A stretch of 64,000 bases of DNA from Clostridia bacterium (lineage in GTDB: Bacteria; Bacillota; Clostridia; Christensenellales; Pumilibacteraceae). The number at the start of each line of letters is the position of its first letter. Within the stretch, counting starts at the first letter, position 1. The stretch covers positions 62,001 through 126,000 of the forward strand of contig JAAWDP010000003.1 in assembly GCA_022793815.1 (NCBI GenBank). The letters run 5' to 3'. The notes beneath the pieces were generated by a model. It was not told where the DNA came from. It worked only from the letters and a program-made list of their open reading frames with translations, and made no database searches. Made by a program: the position numbers and the translations under genes. This document shows, piece after piece, positions 27,401-34,455 of this stretch.

Positions 27401-27581
27401 GATTCGATAAGGCGGCTTCGAGTTTCAATACATCGCCCGCATACATTTCCGCCGATGTCTTATCCAGCGAAATCTTGTCTTTGCCGCAGGCTACAAGCAG
27501 CGTGCTCATCGCGCAGACTGCCATTACGAGAGCCGCTATAACCGCGATTCCCGATTTTGCCTTTCTGCTTTTCATAGTCAT
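24453..27581 (-). CDS. Non-catalytic multi-module surface lipoprotein of the xylan operon, 1042 aa
   Basis: No catalytic domain is visible. Order: signal peptide with lipobox LLVAC (Cys about 32); two BIG2 Ig-like domains (36-107, 109-192); putative carbohydrate-binding module 1 (203-350, opening ANPGKWYYHADG, with RFYFRYQP and GTKY); acidic linker (352-365); module 2 (370-516, GRWYWLIDP, HVRYQP); three InlB/Listeria-Bacteroides repeats (521-590, 594-660, 663-730, each ending in Y/HAKW); module 3 (737-890, VWYYKLNG, IQFRYVP); module 4 (893-1042, NPGAWYYYIGDG, MLRYLP). Module 1 matches the beta-sandwich module of the first xylanase. Likely a polysaccharide-capturing scaffold on the cell surface (inference). 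SD ggagg seven bases before the ATG. Confidence 0.85.
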   Translation of the reverse strand: MTMKSRKAKSGIAVIAALVMAVCAMSTLLVACGKDKISLDKTSAEMYAGDVLKLEAALSNPELDVEWTTSDNKVATVRRGTVTAVGVGTATITASLESGVSATCTVTVKDRTVTISEKTKEVNYDELGDNKTVTLSATSSDNGTITWSSSDTSVATVSGGVVTFAKPKAQSAEVTITAQRGLAKDSCVITVTCPSIPDDYYALMKETNANVVANPGKWYYHADGAMGTDYNFSEEPSYGNASLNVELDKFSDPTGGKRFYFRYQPTFEEGTKYTMKMTVTTNIDGTLGVGTASVHGGVVSSNVKANEAKNITYIGDVNTAEPFHLNINKINGAIPEKVSIKITNILVKVYEKGDEVEEEEPEIPDYELPSIYEILRGTAEDTCTDAGRWYWLIDPQTGNEELSEAKFDNGTVTLALHSTKLAENTYHVRYQPRLAVGTKARATFTVSLSAEGSVQFGLNSDQNKDGNSRDVAAGASETITYDFTVTKNRPFVIQVTATDKEAPMTMTVTDISFVEKLPETFTVTYNSLGGSDIDAASVLEGNAIESFPTPVKADHTFLGWFDNAECEGTALTAPYVPKASITLYAKWIENTASVYTVTFDSKGGSAVAPQTVEAGGETALPAPTKDNFVFGGWFDNEACTGTAVESPYTPSANITLYAKWLNAYTVSFDVHHGNKTQKDVTVTEGDTTTLPSPTRKGFTFAGWYENADCTGNAVANEYAPVANVKLHAKWTADAEYNLINGGLGDAEGNREVWYYKLNGIQAQDPKATVSSATYNNGTVTLNVTGAKAADFTASNDIQFRYVPNFKDGQKYTITFKMTANVAGKYKVERHQDSSQSKEIEANTETEISFTGVAEWFKAGEYKVFFIRFAPATAGDVTITLSDIRVEEYVVPSEYEITEGLKSVVKSNPGAWYYYIGDGKVETHFGSAPKYANGVITMSYTAMEAASHMLRYLPCKSGETKTFTFEFTVKVETEAEFDAINMLSVTEGKNVEKTALDSGEIKVTGTFEYIADKDPLAIQFLLANKIEQSVTITVSNISFTEAA
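25392..26021 (-). repeat. Three tandem InlB-type repeats
   Basis: Three units of about 205 bases encode (F/Y)TVxF...GG...P.P....FxFxGWFDN..C.G.A....Y.P.A.ITLYAKW. Units lie near 26021-25812, 25802-25602 and 25595-25392. They usually act as extended spacers or adhesion domains. Confidence 0.85.
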
Positions 27582-27639
27582 TTTCTGACCTCCTTAAAAT
27601 AAATGTGCCGAAGCGTTTCCGCTTATTTTGCCTTGTTTG

Positions 27640-30600
27640 CTATACTGCCGCCGAATTTTTTTCGGCTTTGTTACGGAGAATGTTTTTTACGAGGAAGAAT
27701 GTCATAACACCCAATCCCGCGGCAAGAACGACTTCGATGAGTACGACGTAAACCACCCAAGTATGATTGTACTCGAAGCCGCCCGAGGACAGAGAAGTGT
27801 CCGCATCGGGGTCGTAAGCACGGTATACGGCGTCTGTGTCCGAAAGCGTCCACAATACGTCGTGAGCCACATTCTGCGCAAGTTTTACGAATACACTGTC
27901 GTCCGCGTATTGCGAATCACTGAATATCTTCTGAGCGTCGGCATTGTTGAGCCAAGTGCTGTTACCTGCCCAAATACCTTTGTAAACGGGCATATAGTCG
28001 GCGTGACCCGTATCGACCCAGTCGGTAACGATACTGCCGTTAAATTTCCATTCCCCTTTCAGCACGTCGGTGCAAAGCGCTCTGCTTGCGCCCACCCACG
28101 TTGCGCCTATTCTGTTCATACTGGACATGAGCGCGTTTGCGCCGCCCTCTTTGACCGCAATTTCGAACGGTCTGAGGTATATCTCGCGGAAAGCCTGTTC
28201 GGTCATGAACGTATACAAACCTTCGCGCAACGATTCGCTGTCGTTTGCGACAAAATGTTTTATGTAACAGTAAATTCCCGCATTCTTTGCGCCGCGCACG
28301 GTTTCCGCGGTGAACTTGCCCGAAAGAAGCGCGTCCTCGCTGTAATATTCGGCGTTTCTTCCGGCATAGGGATTTCTGTGGATATTCGCCGCTGGACCGT
28401 ACCAACCGCGAATACCGAGATTTGCGTTTCTGGCTTCCTTACCCACGCTGAGTCCGACCATATATGCCAAGTCGGTATTGAAAGTCTGCGCAATCAATGT
28501 TTCGCTCGGATAAGAAATAAATTCGTTTGTCGTATTGCTCGTAACGCGGGTATTGAGTCCGAGCGGACCGTCGAGGTCGACAAACTCGGGTTTTTTAATG
28601 CTGTCGAGTTTTGCCGTTTTGAAATAACCGTTACGAATCAACTCGAAAAGCTCGCTCTTGGAAAGCTGCGAAATAAGCGAATCCCAAAGCGGGTCGTCAT
28701 ATCCGTCGAAATCGGCAATGTCGTCGACGGAGTAATTGGGGATATTGGAAGTAAGGGGCATATCTATACCGGCATAGCCCGTTTTGGCAAGCTGGTCTGA
28801 ATTCGGAGCCTGAGCCGAAGCGACGGCATAACCCTGTGTGCTTCTTCCTCTCACAATCTTGGTTCTCGGGAAAGTGCCTGCAAAATCGGCTCTCGTCATA
28901 TACGTGACGGGTACGGTTTCTTTGCTGCCGTCAATCGGATAACCGTCGATTGTATCGTTTCCCGTAAAACGGTTTTCCACTGTTTCTCCCGTTTTTTCGT
29001 CGGTATCGTAATAGTATCCGCCGTCGGGAACGGTGTATTCGAACACGCCGTCCGTGCCGTCCGACATTTTACCCGCTTCATGCGAGTTTTTCATAAGGCG
29101 CAGAAAATAAGAGCCGCCGTCGAGTTCATAACCCGTCTTGTCGTTATGATTGGCGTCATAGCAATCGTAAGAAGCCATGCTTTGCGCGGTCAATTCGAGT
29201 TTGACCTGTTTCGTTTCGCCCGGCTCGATAACCGCCGTCTTAGCAAAGTCACCCAAAACAACGGACGACTTTTCTATTCCGCCTTTGATGTAAGGCGCAG
29301 AATAATAGAGCTGGACTACGTCCTTACCCGCATAATTTCCCGTATTTTTTACATTAACGTAAATTTCTATTTTATCGTTTTTGCCAAGCGCAAAAGACGC
29401 CGCACCCGTATTGACGGGTTTGCCGTTCACAAGCATAGCTTCGACATTCCATTCGAAATCGGTATAGGAAAGACCGTAGCCGAAAGGAAACTGCACCGTT
29501 TCTTCGAAATCGATGAAGCCCTCTGCCGCCGCCGTTTCGTAATAACGGTAGCCTACGTAAATTCCTTCGTGATAATCCACATAAGCGTCGTAATAGCCCT
29601 TTGTGTAACTATTCGACGTAGAAAGTCCGGTATATTTAAGTGCGCCGCCGAAGCCCGAGTTCACCGAAGACGGTGCGCTCGAAATGTCGTATGCGTATGT
29701 GTCCGCCGTTCTGCCGGACGGCGAAACTACCCGTTTATCGGATTCGGATGAAAGTGTCCCCCCCCCGAGTATGTCGACGAGAGAGTTCACTCCGGTAAGA
29801 CCGGTAAGACCGACAAGCAATGCGGCGTCGATGCCCTCGTCCTCGATAAATCCGAGTTCCATGGTATTGCTTGTATTGAGCACCACAATTACTTTATCGC
29901 AAGCGCGTTTGGCTGCCGCCAACATTTCCTCTTCTTCCGTGGAAATTTCCAAATAAGAACGGGAGCTGTCCTTGATGTTTGCGGTGCTGCCGTTGATTTG
30001 CGGCTGCTTTGTCTGCTCGAAACGCAAGTCCGCGGCTTCTCCGCCCGTTCTGCCGATTACAACCAAAGCGACCGAAGAAAATTCGCGCGCTTCGTTTATC
30101 ACGGAATCGGTATAAAAAGACGCGCCGGGCTCGTGAAGAATAAATTTCTTCGTAGTTCCCACGTCGACGTCGCCCCTGTACTCGTTCCAATCGCTTTTAC
30201 CCCAATCGCGACTGCCTATCGTAGTGGCGGAGTAAAAGGTTTTATACATGTTATAGAGAGTTTTGTTATACTCTATTCCCGCTTTTTCAAGCGCGGGAAA
30301 AAGTTTTATTTTTTCAAGCGCGGTGTTTGAGAAACCCGAGCCGTATGTACTTGTCATCCAATCGTATGCCGCCCAACCGAACACGTTTATTTTTTCGAGT
30401 TCTTCTTTTTTGAGCGGAAGCGCACTGTTCTCGTTTTTCAAGAGCACCGTGCCCTCTTCGACTATGTCCTCGCAAAGCTTGGACCCTTCGCTGAGTGTCT
30501 GTGCGTCTGCGGGCGCTTTGCCGACACCGTAAAGGAACAGACTGATAGTGGGCGCAAACATTGCGGAAAGCACTATGAGAGCAATCATCACTATCGTAAT

Positions 30601-30666
30601 TAACGCCATAAACGGTACGTTCAGCGCAAGCAAAGCTTTATCGGACATTCTGTTTTTTTCTTTCAT
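27640..30666 (-). CDS. Membrane-anchored GH3 glycosidase, reversed domain order, 1008 aa
   Basis: First gene of the operon and a paralogue of the GH3 at 19827-23165. N-terminal helix (about 10-38, PFMALITIVMIALIVLSAMF); sandwich domain (EEGTVLLKNENSALPL); fibronectin-like part (VQFPFGYGLSYTDFEW, VNVKNTGNYAGKDVVQLYYS); barrel (LGLNTRV, YGPAANIHRNPYAGRNAEYYSED, YIKHFVANDSES); nucleophile Asp in GSIVTDW (about 882); C-terminal helix (about 970-996). The ATG at 30666 (MKEKNRMSD) has SD aggaggg; the frame extends to 30795 through the promoter and is rejected. A run of nine G on the coding strand (29758-29766) encodes LGGGT between the sandwich motifs and could slip. Substrate (xylo- or gluco-oligosaccharide) unproven. 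Confidence 0.92.
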   Translation of the reverse strand: MKEKNRMSDKALLALNVPFMALITIVMIALIVLSAMFAPTISLFLYGVGKAPADAQTLSEGSKLCEDIVEEGTVLLKNENSALPLKKEELEKINVFGWAAYDWMTSTYGSGFSNTALEKIKLFPALEKAGIEYNKTLYNMYKTFYSATTIGSRDWGKSDWNEYRGDVDVGTTKKFILHEPGASFYTDSVINEAREFSSVALVVIGRTGGEAADLRFEQTKQPQINGSTANIKDSSRSYLEISTEEEEMLAAAKRACDKVIVVLNTSNTMELGFIEDEGIDAALLVGLTGLTGVNSLVDILGGGTLSSESDKRVVSPSGRTADTYAYDISSAPSSVNSGFGGALKYTGLSTSNSYTKGYYDAYVDYHEGIYVGYRYYETAAAEGFIDFEETVQFPFGYGLSYTDFEWNVEAMLVNGKPVNTGAASFALGKNDKIEIYVNVKNTGNYAGKDVVQLYYSAPYIKGGIEKSSVVLGDFAKTAVIEPGETKQVKLELTAQSMASYDCYDANHNDKTGYELDGGSYFLRLMKNSHEAGKMSDGTDGVFEYTVPDGGYYYDTDEKTGETVENRFTGNDTIDGYPIDGSKETVPVTYMTRADFAGTFPRTKIVRGRSTQGYAVASAQAPNSDQLAKTGYAGIDMPLTSNIPNYSVDDIADFDGYDDPLWDSLISQLSKSELFELIRNGYFKTAKLDSIKKPEFVDLDGPLGLNTRVTSNTTNEFISYPSETLIAQTFNTDLAYMVGLSVGKEARNANLGIRGWYGPAANIHRNPYAGRNAEYYSEDALLSGKFTAETVRGAKNAGIYCYIKHFVANDSESLREGLYTFMTEQAFREIYLRPFEIAVKEGGANALMSSMNRIGATWVGASRALCTDVLKGEWKFNGSIVTDWVDTGHADYMPVYKGIWAGNSTWLNNADAQKIFSDSQYADDSVFVKLAQNVAHDVLWTLSDTDAVYRAYDPDADTSLSSGGFEYNHTWVVYVVLIEVVLAAGLGVMTFFLVKNILRNKAEKNSAAV
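29758..29766 (-). repeat. Homopolymer G9 tract inside the first GH3 gene
   Basis: Nine C on the plus strand (nine G on the coding strand) inside the reading frame, encoding Gly-Gly-Gly. Long G/C runs of this size are slippage-prone in replication and also error-prone in sequencing. Confidence 0.95.
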
Positions 30667-30739
30667 TGTCCCTCCTGCCATAGCGGGCATTACGCCCGTA
30701 ATTCGATGTAACGGGAAAACCACCCGTTTCGTAATTTCA

Positions 30740-30768
30740 AGTATAGCAAAAAAATTTGCGTTTGTACA
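30740..30768 (-). promoter_or_regulatory. Promoter of the five-gene xylan operon
   Basis: Reverse strand TGTACA (30763-30768), 17-base spacer, TATACT (30740-30745); the leader to the GH3 ATG is about 70 bases. The -35 is only partly consensus, as expected for an activated or regulated promoter. Confidence 0.5.
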
Positions 30769-30775
30769 TTGCAAA
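30755..30775. promoter_or_regulatory. Operator-like inverted repeat over the xylan operon -35
   Basis: TTTGC (30755-30759) and GCAAA (30771-30775) separated by 11 bases, overlapping the -35 box. More TTTGC/GCAAA words lie just upstream. A site for an unknown regulator is inferred. Confidence 0.35.
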
Positions 30776-30833
30776 TTCAGCAAATAATATTGCATTTTCT
30801 ACAATAATAAGGGCATAAAGGGAATTTATTCCA

Positions 30834-30872
30834 TAAAAAAACAAGACCGCAAGTCTTATAACCTACGGTCTT
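30834..30872 (-). terminator. Terminator of the Fe-S assembly pair
   Basis: AAGACCG (30843-30849) pairs with CGGTCTT (30866-30872); on the minus strand a T-rich run follows. Confidence 0.8.
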
Positions 30873-30902
30873 ATTCGGGTTATTTCATTGAAATTCGGCG
30901 TT

Positions 30903-31913
30903 TTATTTTGCCAATGCCTCTTGCACGGCAACCGCAACTGCTACCGTCGCGCCGACCATAGGGTTGTTGCCCATGCCTATAAGTCCCATCATTTCGACGT
31001 GAGCGGGCACCGACGACGAACCGGCAAACTGCGCGTCGGAGTGCATTCTGCCCATGGTGTCGGTCATGCCGTAAGAAGCGGGACCCGCAGCCATGTTGTC
31101 GGGATGAAGCGTTCTGCCCGTACCTCCGCCCGAAGCAACCGAGAAATATTTTTTGCCTTTGTCGACGCAAAGCTTTTTATACGTGCCTGCAACGGGGTGC
31201 TGGAAGCGGGTCGGGTTCGTGGAGTTGCCCGTTATGGAAACGTCCACTTTTTCCATATCCATTACGGCTACGCCTTCGCGGACGTCGTCCGCGCCATAGC
31301 AGCGCACTTTGGCTTTTTCGCCGTCGGAATAGGCAATCTCTTTGACGACTTTGAGTTCGCCCGTGAAATAATCGTATTTGGTCTGCACGTAAGTGAAACC
31401 GTTTATGCGCGAAATTATCATAGCGGCATCTTTACCGAGTCCGTTGAGAATGACTCTGAGCGGCTTTGTACGCACTTTGTTGGCTGTTTTGGCAATTCCT
31501 ATCGCACCTTCCGCCGCGGCAAAACTTTCGTGTCCCGCAAGGAAACAGAAACACTCGGTCTTTTCGTCGAGCAGCATGGACGCCAAATTGCCGTGTCCCA
31601 AACCGACGCTGCGCTGTTCCGCAACCGAACCGGGTACACAGAACGCCTGCAAACCCTCGCCTATCGCAACTGCGGCGTCGGTAGCCTTTTTGCAGCCCTT
31701 CTTGATTGCAATAGCACAGCCGAGCGTGTAAGCCCAAGACGCATTTTCGAACGCTATGGGCTGAGTGGATTTGACGATTTTATCCACGTCTATTCCGCGG
31801 TCTTTGCAAAGTTTTTCCGCATCTTCCAAACTTTTGATTCCGTTTGCTTTAAGCGCGGCATTGATTTTGTCTATGCGCTTTTCGTAACCTTCGAATTTAA
31901 CACTCATACTCAC
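30903..31913 (-). CDS. GGGtGRT-family protein, 336 aa
   Basis: Member of the GGGtGRT protein family, named for a glycine-rich block seen here as ASGGGTGRTLHPDN. These proteins occur in anaerobes next to a NifU-like Fe-S scaffold and are presumed to work with it; the exact reaction is not established. Other conserved-looking blocks: RSVGLGHGNLASMLLDEKTE, FCFLAGHESFAAAEG, VDVSITGNSTNPTRFQHP and a C-terminal GMGNNPMVGATVAVAVAVQE. No signal peptide. Starts MSMSVKFEGY with an SD (ggaggtgtgag) and follows the NifU-like gene by six bases. Confidence 0.9.
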   Translation of the reverse strand: MSMSVKFEGYEKRIDKINAALKANGIKSLEDAEKLCKDRGIDVDKIVKSTQPIAFENASWAYTLGCAIAIKKGCKKATDAAVAIGEGLQAFCVPGSVAEQRSVGLGHGNLASMLLDEKTECFCFLAGHESFAAAEGAIGIAKTANKVRTKPLRVILNGLGKDAAMIISRINGFTYVQTKYDYFTGELKVVKEIAYSDGEKAKVRCYGADDVREGVAVMDMEKVDVSITGNSTNPTRFQHPVAGTYKKLCVDKGKKYFSVASGGGTGRTLHPDNMAAGPASYGMTDTMGRMHSDAQFAGSSSVPAHVEMMGLIGMGNNPMVGATVAVAVAVQEALAK

Positions 31914-31919
31914 ACCTCC

Positions 31920-32612
31920 TTAATTTTGACGGGGGTCGATATATTTAGCCGCCCCGTCGAATCTGCCGTAAGTACCCTGCGACGCTTTGTAAGCCTCGTC
32001 GGGCGACATACCGGCTTTAATCTTATCCATCATAACGCCGAGTTTTACGAACGAATAGCCTATGACCTGTCCGTCCTTATCAAGCGCAAGTTTCGTAATA
32101 TAACCCTCCGCCATTTCGAGATAGCGCACGCCTTTCGCTTCCGTGGAATAAATTGTTCCTATCTGCGAACGGTGTCCTTTGCCGAGGTCTTCCAAACCCG
32201 CGCCGATTTCCAAACCGTCGTCGCTGAAAGCCGACTGCGTTCTGCCGTAAACTATCTGCAAGAAAAGTTCTCTCATTGCGGTGTTTATCGCGTCGCACAC
32301 AAGGTCGGTATTCAATGCTTCCAAAATGGTTTTACCGGGAAGTATTTCGCCCGCCATTGCCGCCGAGTGCGTCATGCCCGAACAGCCGAGCGTTTCGACA
32401 AGCGCCTCGCGGATAACGCCCTCTTTGACATTAAGCGTCAACTTGCACGCACCCTGCTGGGGCGCACACCAACCCACGCCGTGGGTAAGACCGCTTATGT
32501 CCTTAATTTCCTTTGCCTGAACCCATTTTCCTTCTTCGGGAATGGGAGCGGGTCCGTGATTCGGACCTTTTTTCACGCAAAACATCTCTTCGACTTCTTT
32601 ACTGAAACGCAT
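31920..32612 (-). CDS. NifU-like iron-sulfur cluster scaffold protein, 230 aa
   Basis: Resembles IscU/NifU-type scaffold proteins extended with a C-terminal region, the form paired with GGGtGRT. Cysteine-bearing blocks are THGVGWCAPQQGACKL and VETLGCSGMTHSAAMAGEIL near residues 45-85, followed by LVCDAINTAMRELFLQIVYGRTQSAF. ATG at 32612 (MRFSKEVEEMF) has SD ggagg; the open frame back to 32672 is rejected. The leader contains a 13-bp perfect hairpin right after the promoter. Stable cluster transfer partners are unknown. Confidence 0.9.
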   Translation of the reverse strand: MRFSKEVEEMFCVKKGPNHGPAPIPEEGKWVQAKEIKDISGLTHGVGWCAPQQGACKLTLNVKEGVIREALVETLGCSGMTHSAAMAGEILPGKTILEALNTDLVCDAINTAMRELFLQIVYGRTQSAFSDDGLEIGAGLEDLGKGHRSQIGTIYSTEAKGVRYLEMAEGYITKLALDKDGQVIGYSFVKLGVMMDKIKAGMSPDEAYKASQGTYGRFDGAAKYIDPRQN

Positions 32613-32652
32613 AGATATTCCTCCATTGCTATTTTTGTTTCTTAATACGGTT

Positions 32653-32681
32653 AAAGCGGATTTGCCGAGCAAATCCGCTTT
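32653..32681 (-). promoter_or_regulatory. Perfect 13-bp hairpin at the start of the Fe-S pair mRNA
   Basis: AAAGCGGATTTGC (32653-32665) and GCAAATCCGCTTT (32669-32681) with a 3-base loop, three bases after the -10 hexamer. It could be a terminator for the upstream phosphofructokinase gene, an operator, or a 5' mRNA-stabilising stem. Confidence 0.6.
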
Positions 32682-32683
32682 TA

Positions 32684-32712
32684 ATTATAGCATATTCATA
32701 TCTTTTACACAA
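32684..32712 (-). promoter_or_regulatory. Promoter of the Fe-S pair
   Basis: Reverse strand TTGTGT (32707-32712), 17-base spacer, TATAAT (32684-32689). Confidence 0.6.
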
Positions 32713-32747
32713 CCGTTTTAAAAGGCAAGAAAGAATTTTTTTGCAGC

Positions 32748-33971
32748 CTATTTCATTAGTCTGATATGTCTGGGAAGTCCGTCCACCCAAAGCGGTTCTA
32801 TTTCCGCCTGTATGAGCGGAAAAATATAATGTTTCAATTCGGAAGTAACGCCTCTGCCGTCTTCCGTAATCCACTCGGGCGGCACTTTCTTTTCTATATT
32901 CGCTATGAGTCCGACGGGCGCAGGTTCCGTTATGCACATATACGGGTCGTCGCTCACGCGTTTGAGCGTTATCACCTGTCCGCTGCGACCTTCGAACGCC
33001 GCCTTGACCGCCGCTCCGCCGGCATTATACGCCTCCGTCATGTCTACACGCGACATTATATGCGACGCGCAGCGTTGAAGCGACGAAAGCTCTATCGCTC
33101 TCGTTTTCACGCCGTACTTGCAAGCCACTCTTCCAGCAAGATAGCGCGCGGTACCTGCAAGCTGCTTATGACCGAATGCGTCGACGTAATCGACATGTTC
33201 GGCAAGTTCGCAGACATATCTGCCGTCCGCGATTTTTACGCCTTCGCTTACCGCTATTACCACGGAACGGTTTGCTTTCAGCAGCGAGCCGACGTCGGCG
33301 ACAAATTTATCCACGTCGAAAACCCGTTCGGGCAAATAGATACCGTCCACCCCTTCGCAGTCCTCTCCGCCCGCAAGCGAAGCGGCGGCGGTGAGCCAAC
33401 CTGCGTTACGTCCCATTATTTCCACTATCGACACCACGGGATAATCATATACAAGCCCGTCGCGTATTATTTCTTTTACTGTGGCGGCAATATATTTGGC
33501 GGCGCTGCCGTAACCGGGGGTATGGTCCGTTACAGCCAAGTCGTTGTCTATGGTCTTGGGCACGCCTATAAATTTTATTTCGCTTTTTGTCTGCTCGGCA
33601 TAATCGGACAGCTTTTTTATGGTGTCCATGGAATCGTTGCCGCCGATATACAGAAAGGCGCTTATTTGAAGCTTATCCAAAAACGCAAAAATCTTTTTAT
33701 ATAAATTTCCGTCCTCTTTCGGCTCGGGCAGCTTATATCGGCACGAACCGAGAAACGACGACGGAGTGCGCTTTAACAAGTCCATATCCAAATCGCATGT
33801 GAGCACTTCGGACAAATTTACGACCTTGCCGTCGATTAGTCCCTTGATTCCGTGCACCATGCCGTATACATTGTCCGCACCGCGTTCCTTTGCCGTTCTG
33901 TACACACCGAGCAGCGACGAGTTAATCACCGCCGTGGGTCCGCCCGACTGCCCTACTATCACATTTTTCAT
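32748..33971 (-). CDS. Phosphofructokinase, predicted PPi-dependent, 407 aa
   Basis: Phosphorylates fructose 6-phosphate in glycolysis; the PPi form is reversible. N-terminal VGQSGGPTAVINSS. The nucleotide block reads GGNDSMDT, with Asp where ATP enzymes have Gly, and the next block reads VPKTIDND, with Lys where ATP enzymes have Gly. This Asp/Lys combination is the known hallmark of PPi-dependent enzymes. Further blocks: PGYGSAAKYIAATV, VEIMGRNAGWLTAA. The ATG at 33971 has SD ggagga; a frame back to 34127 is ignored. Contrast the ATP-type enzyme at 58159-59118. Own promoter with a leader hairpin. Confidence 0.9.
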   Translation of the reverse strand: MKNVIVGQSGGPTAVINSSLLGVYRTAKERGADNVYGMVHGIKGLIDGKVVNLSEVLTCDLDMDLLKRTPSSFLGSCRYKLPEPKEDGNLYKKIFAFLDKLQISAFLYIGGNDSMDTIKKLSDYAEQTKSEIKFIGVPKTIDNDLAVTDHTPGYGSAAKYIAATVKEIIRDGLVYDYPVVSIVEIMGRNAGWLTAAASLAGGEDCEGVDGIYLPERVFDVDKFVADVGSLLKANRSVVIAVSEGVKIADGRYVCELAEHVDYVDAFGHKQLAGTARYLAGRVACKYGVKTRAIELSSLQRCASHIMSRVDMTEAYNAGGAAVKAAFEGRSGQVITLKRVSDDPYMCITEPAPVGLIANIEKKVPPEWITEDGRGVTSELKHYIFPLIQAEIEPLWVDGLPRHIRLMK

Positions 33972-33996
33972 TTTTCCCTTCCTCCGAAATTTTATA

Positions 33997-34021
33997 AATC
34001 GGAAACCCTCGGCTTCCGATT
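33997..34021 (-). promoter_or_regulatory. Hairpin in the phosphofructokinase mRNA leader
   Basis: AATCGGAA (33997-34004) and TTCCGATT (34014-34021) pair across nine bases, directly after the -10 hexamer. Confidence 0.5.
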
Positions 34022-34023
34022 CT

Positions 34024-34052
34024 ATTTTACTATTGTTTGCGAAAAAATGCAA
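34024..34052 (-). promoter_or_regulatory. Promoter of the PPi-type phosphofructokinase
   Basis: Reverse strand TTGCAT (34047-34052), 17-base spacer, TAAAAT (34024-34029). Confidence 0.6.
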
Positions 34053-34116
34053 TACCTTTAACGAAAGTATGCAAAAAACGAAATCCAATAAAGTTGTTTT
34101 CGCACAGTAGGCAAAA

Positions 34117-34383
34117 CTATTTTTCAAACTCTATGCCGAAATCGTCGCAAAATTCCTCGAACGAGCGTCCGTTTTCGAATTTTTCCGACAGCATTTCGGA
34201 TGGCGTGCCGGAAGAAACGGTCAAAAGACGGGCGCGAAGCTTTTGCGAATTTTTTTCCGACAGCAAATACCGACATCTCGGCTGTGCGTCGGAATACGCA
34301 AAACAATCTATTTCCACGCTCCCGTCTTCAAGCGAGTTAAACTCCCAGCCCCTTTCCCTCATATATATTATTTTGATACACAC
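34117..34383 (-). CDS. Possible small acidic protein, up to 88 aa
   Basis: Open frame encoding a charged, acidic protein without signal or membrane segment; the most likely start is MRERGWEFNS at 34362, preceded by only a poor SD. Residue choice (DGSVEIDCFAYSDAQPRCRYLLSE, split blocks with regular hydrophobic spacing) and codon style resemble real genes of the window more than an antisense shadow. No family recognised. It lies upstream of the phosphofructokinase promoter and after a terminator. Coding status uncertain. Confidence 0.45.
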   Translation of the reverse strand: MCIKIIYMRERGWEFNSLEDGSVEIDCFAYSDAQPRCRYLLSEKNSQKLRARLLTVSSGTPSEMLSEKFENGRSFEEFCDDFGIEFEK

Positions 34384-34417
34384 AAACGGTTTTAATGCCT
34401 CTTTTCAGGCGCATACG

Positions 34418-34450
34418 AAAACCCGTCCGCATCTACACGGACGGGTTTTA
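34418..34450 (-). terminator. Terminator of the adhesin operon
   Basis: AAACCCGTCCG pairs with CGGACGGGTTT across an 8-base loop just after the 76-aa gene; TTTT follows on the minus strand. Confidence 0.8.
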
Positions 34451-34455
34451 TGTTA

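Noticed and set aside
30667..30795. 43-residue N-terminal extension of the first GH3
   Set aside because: It runs through the promoter and leader; ATG at 30666 has a strong SD.
30888..32645. Plus-strand open frame of 585 codons over the Fe-S pair
   Set aside because: Spans two clearly coding genes on the other strand; no SD and no domain.
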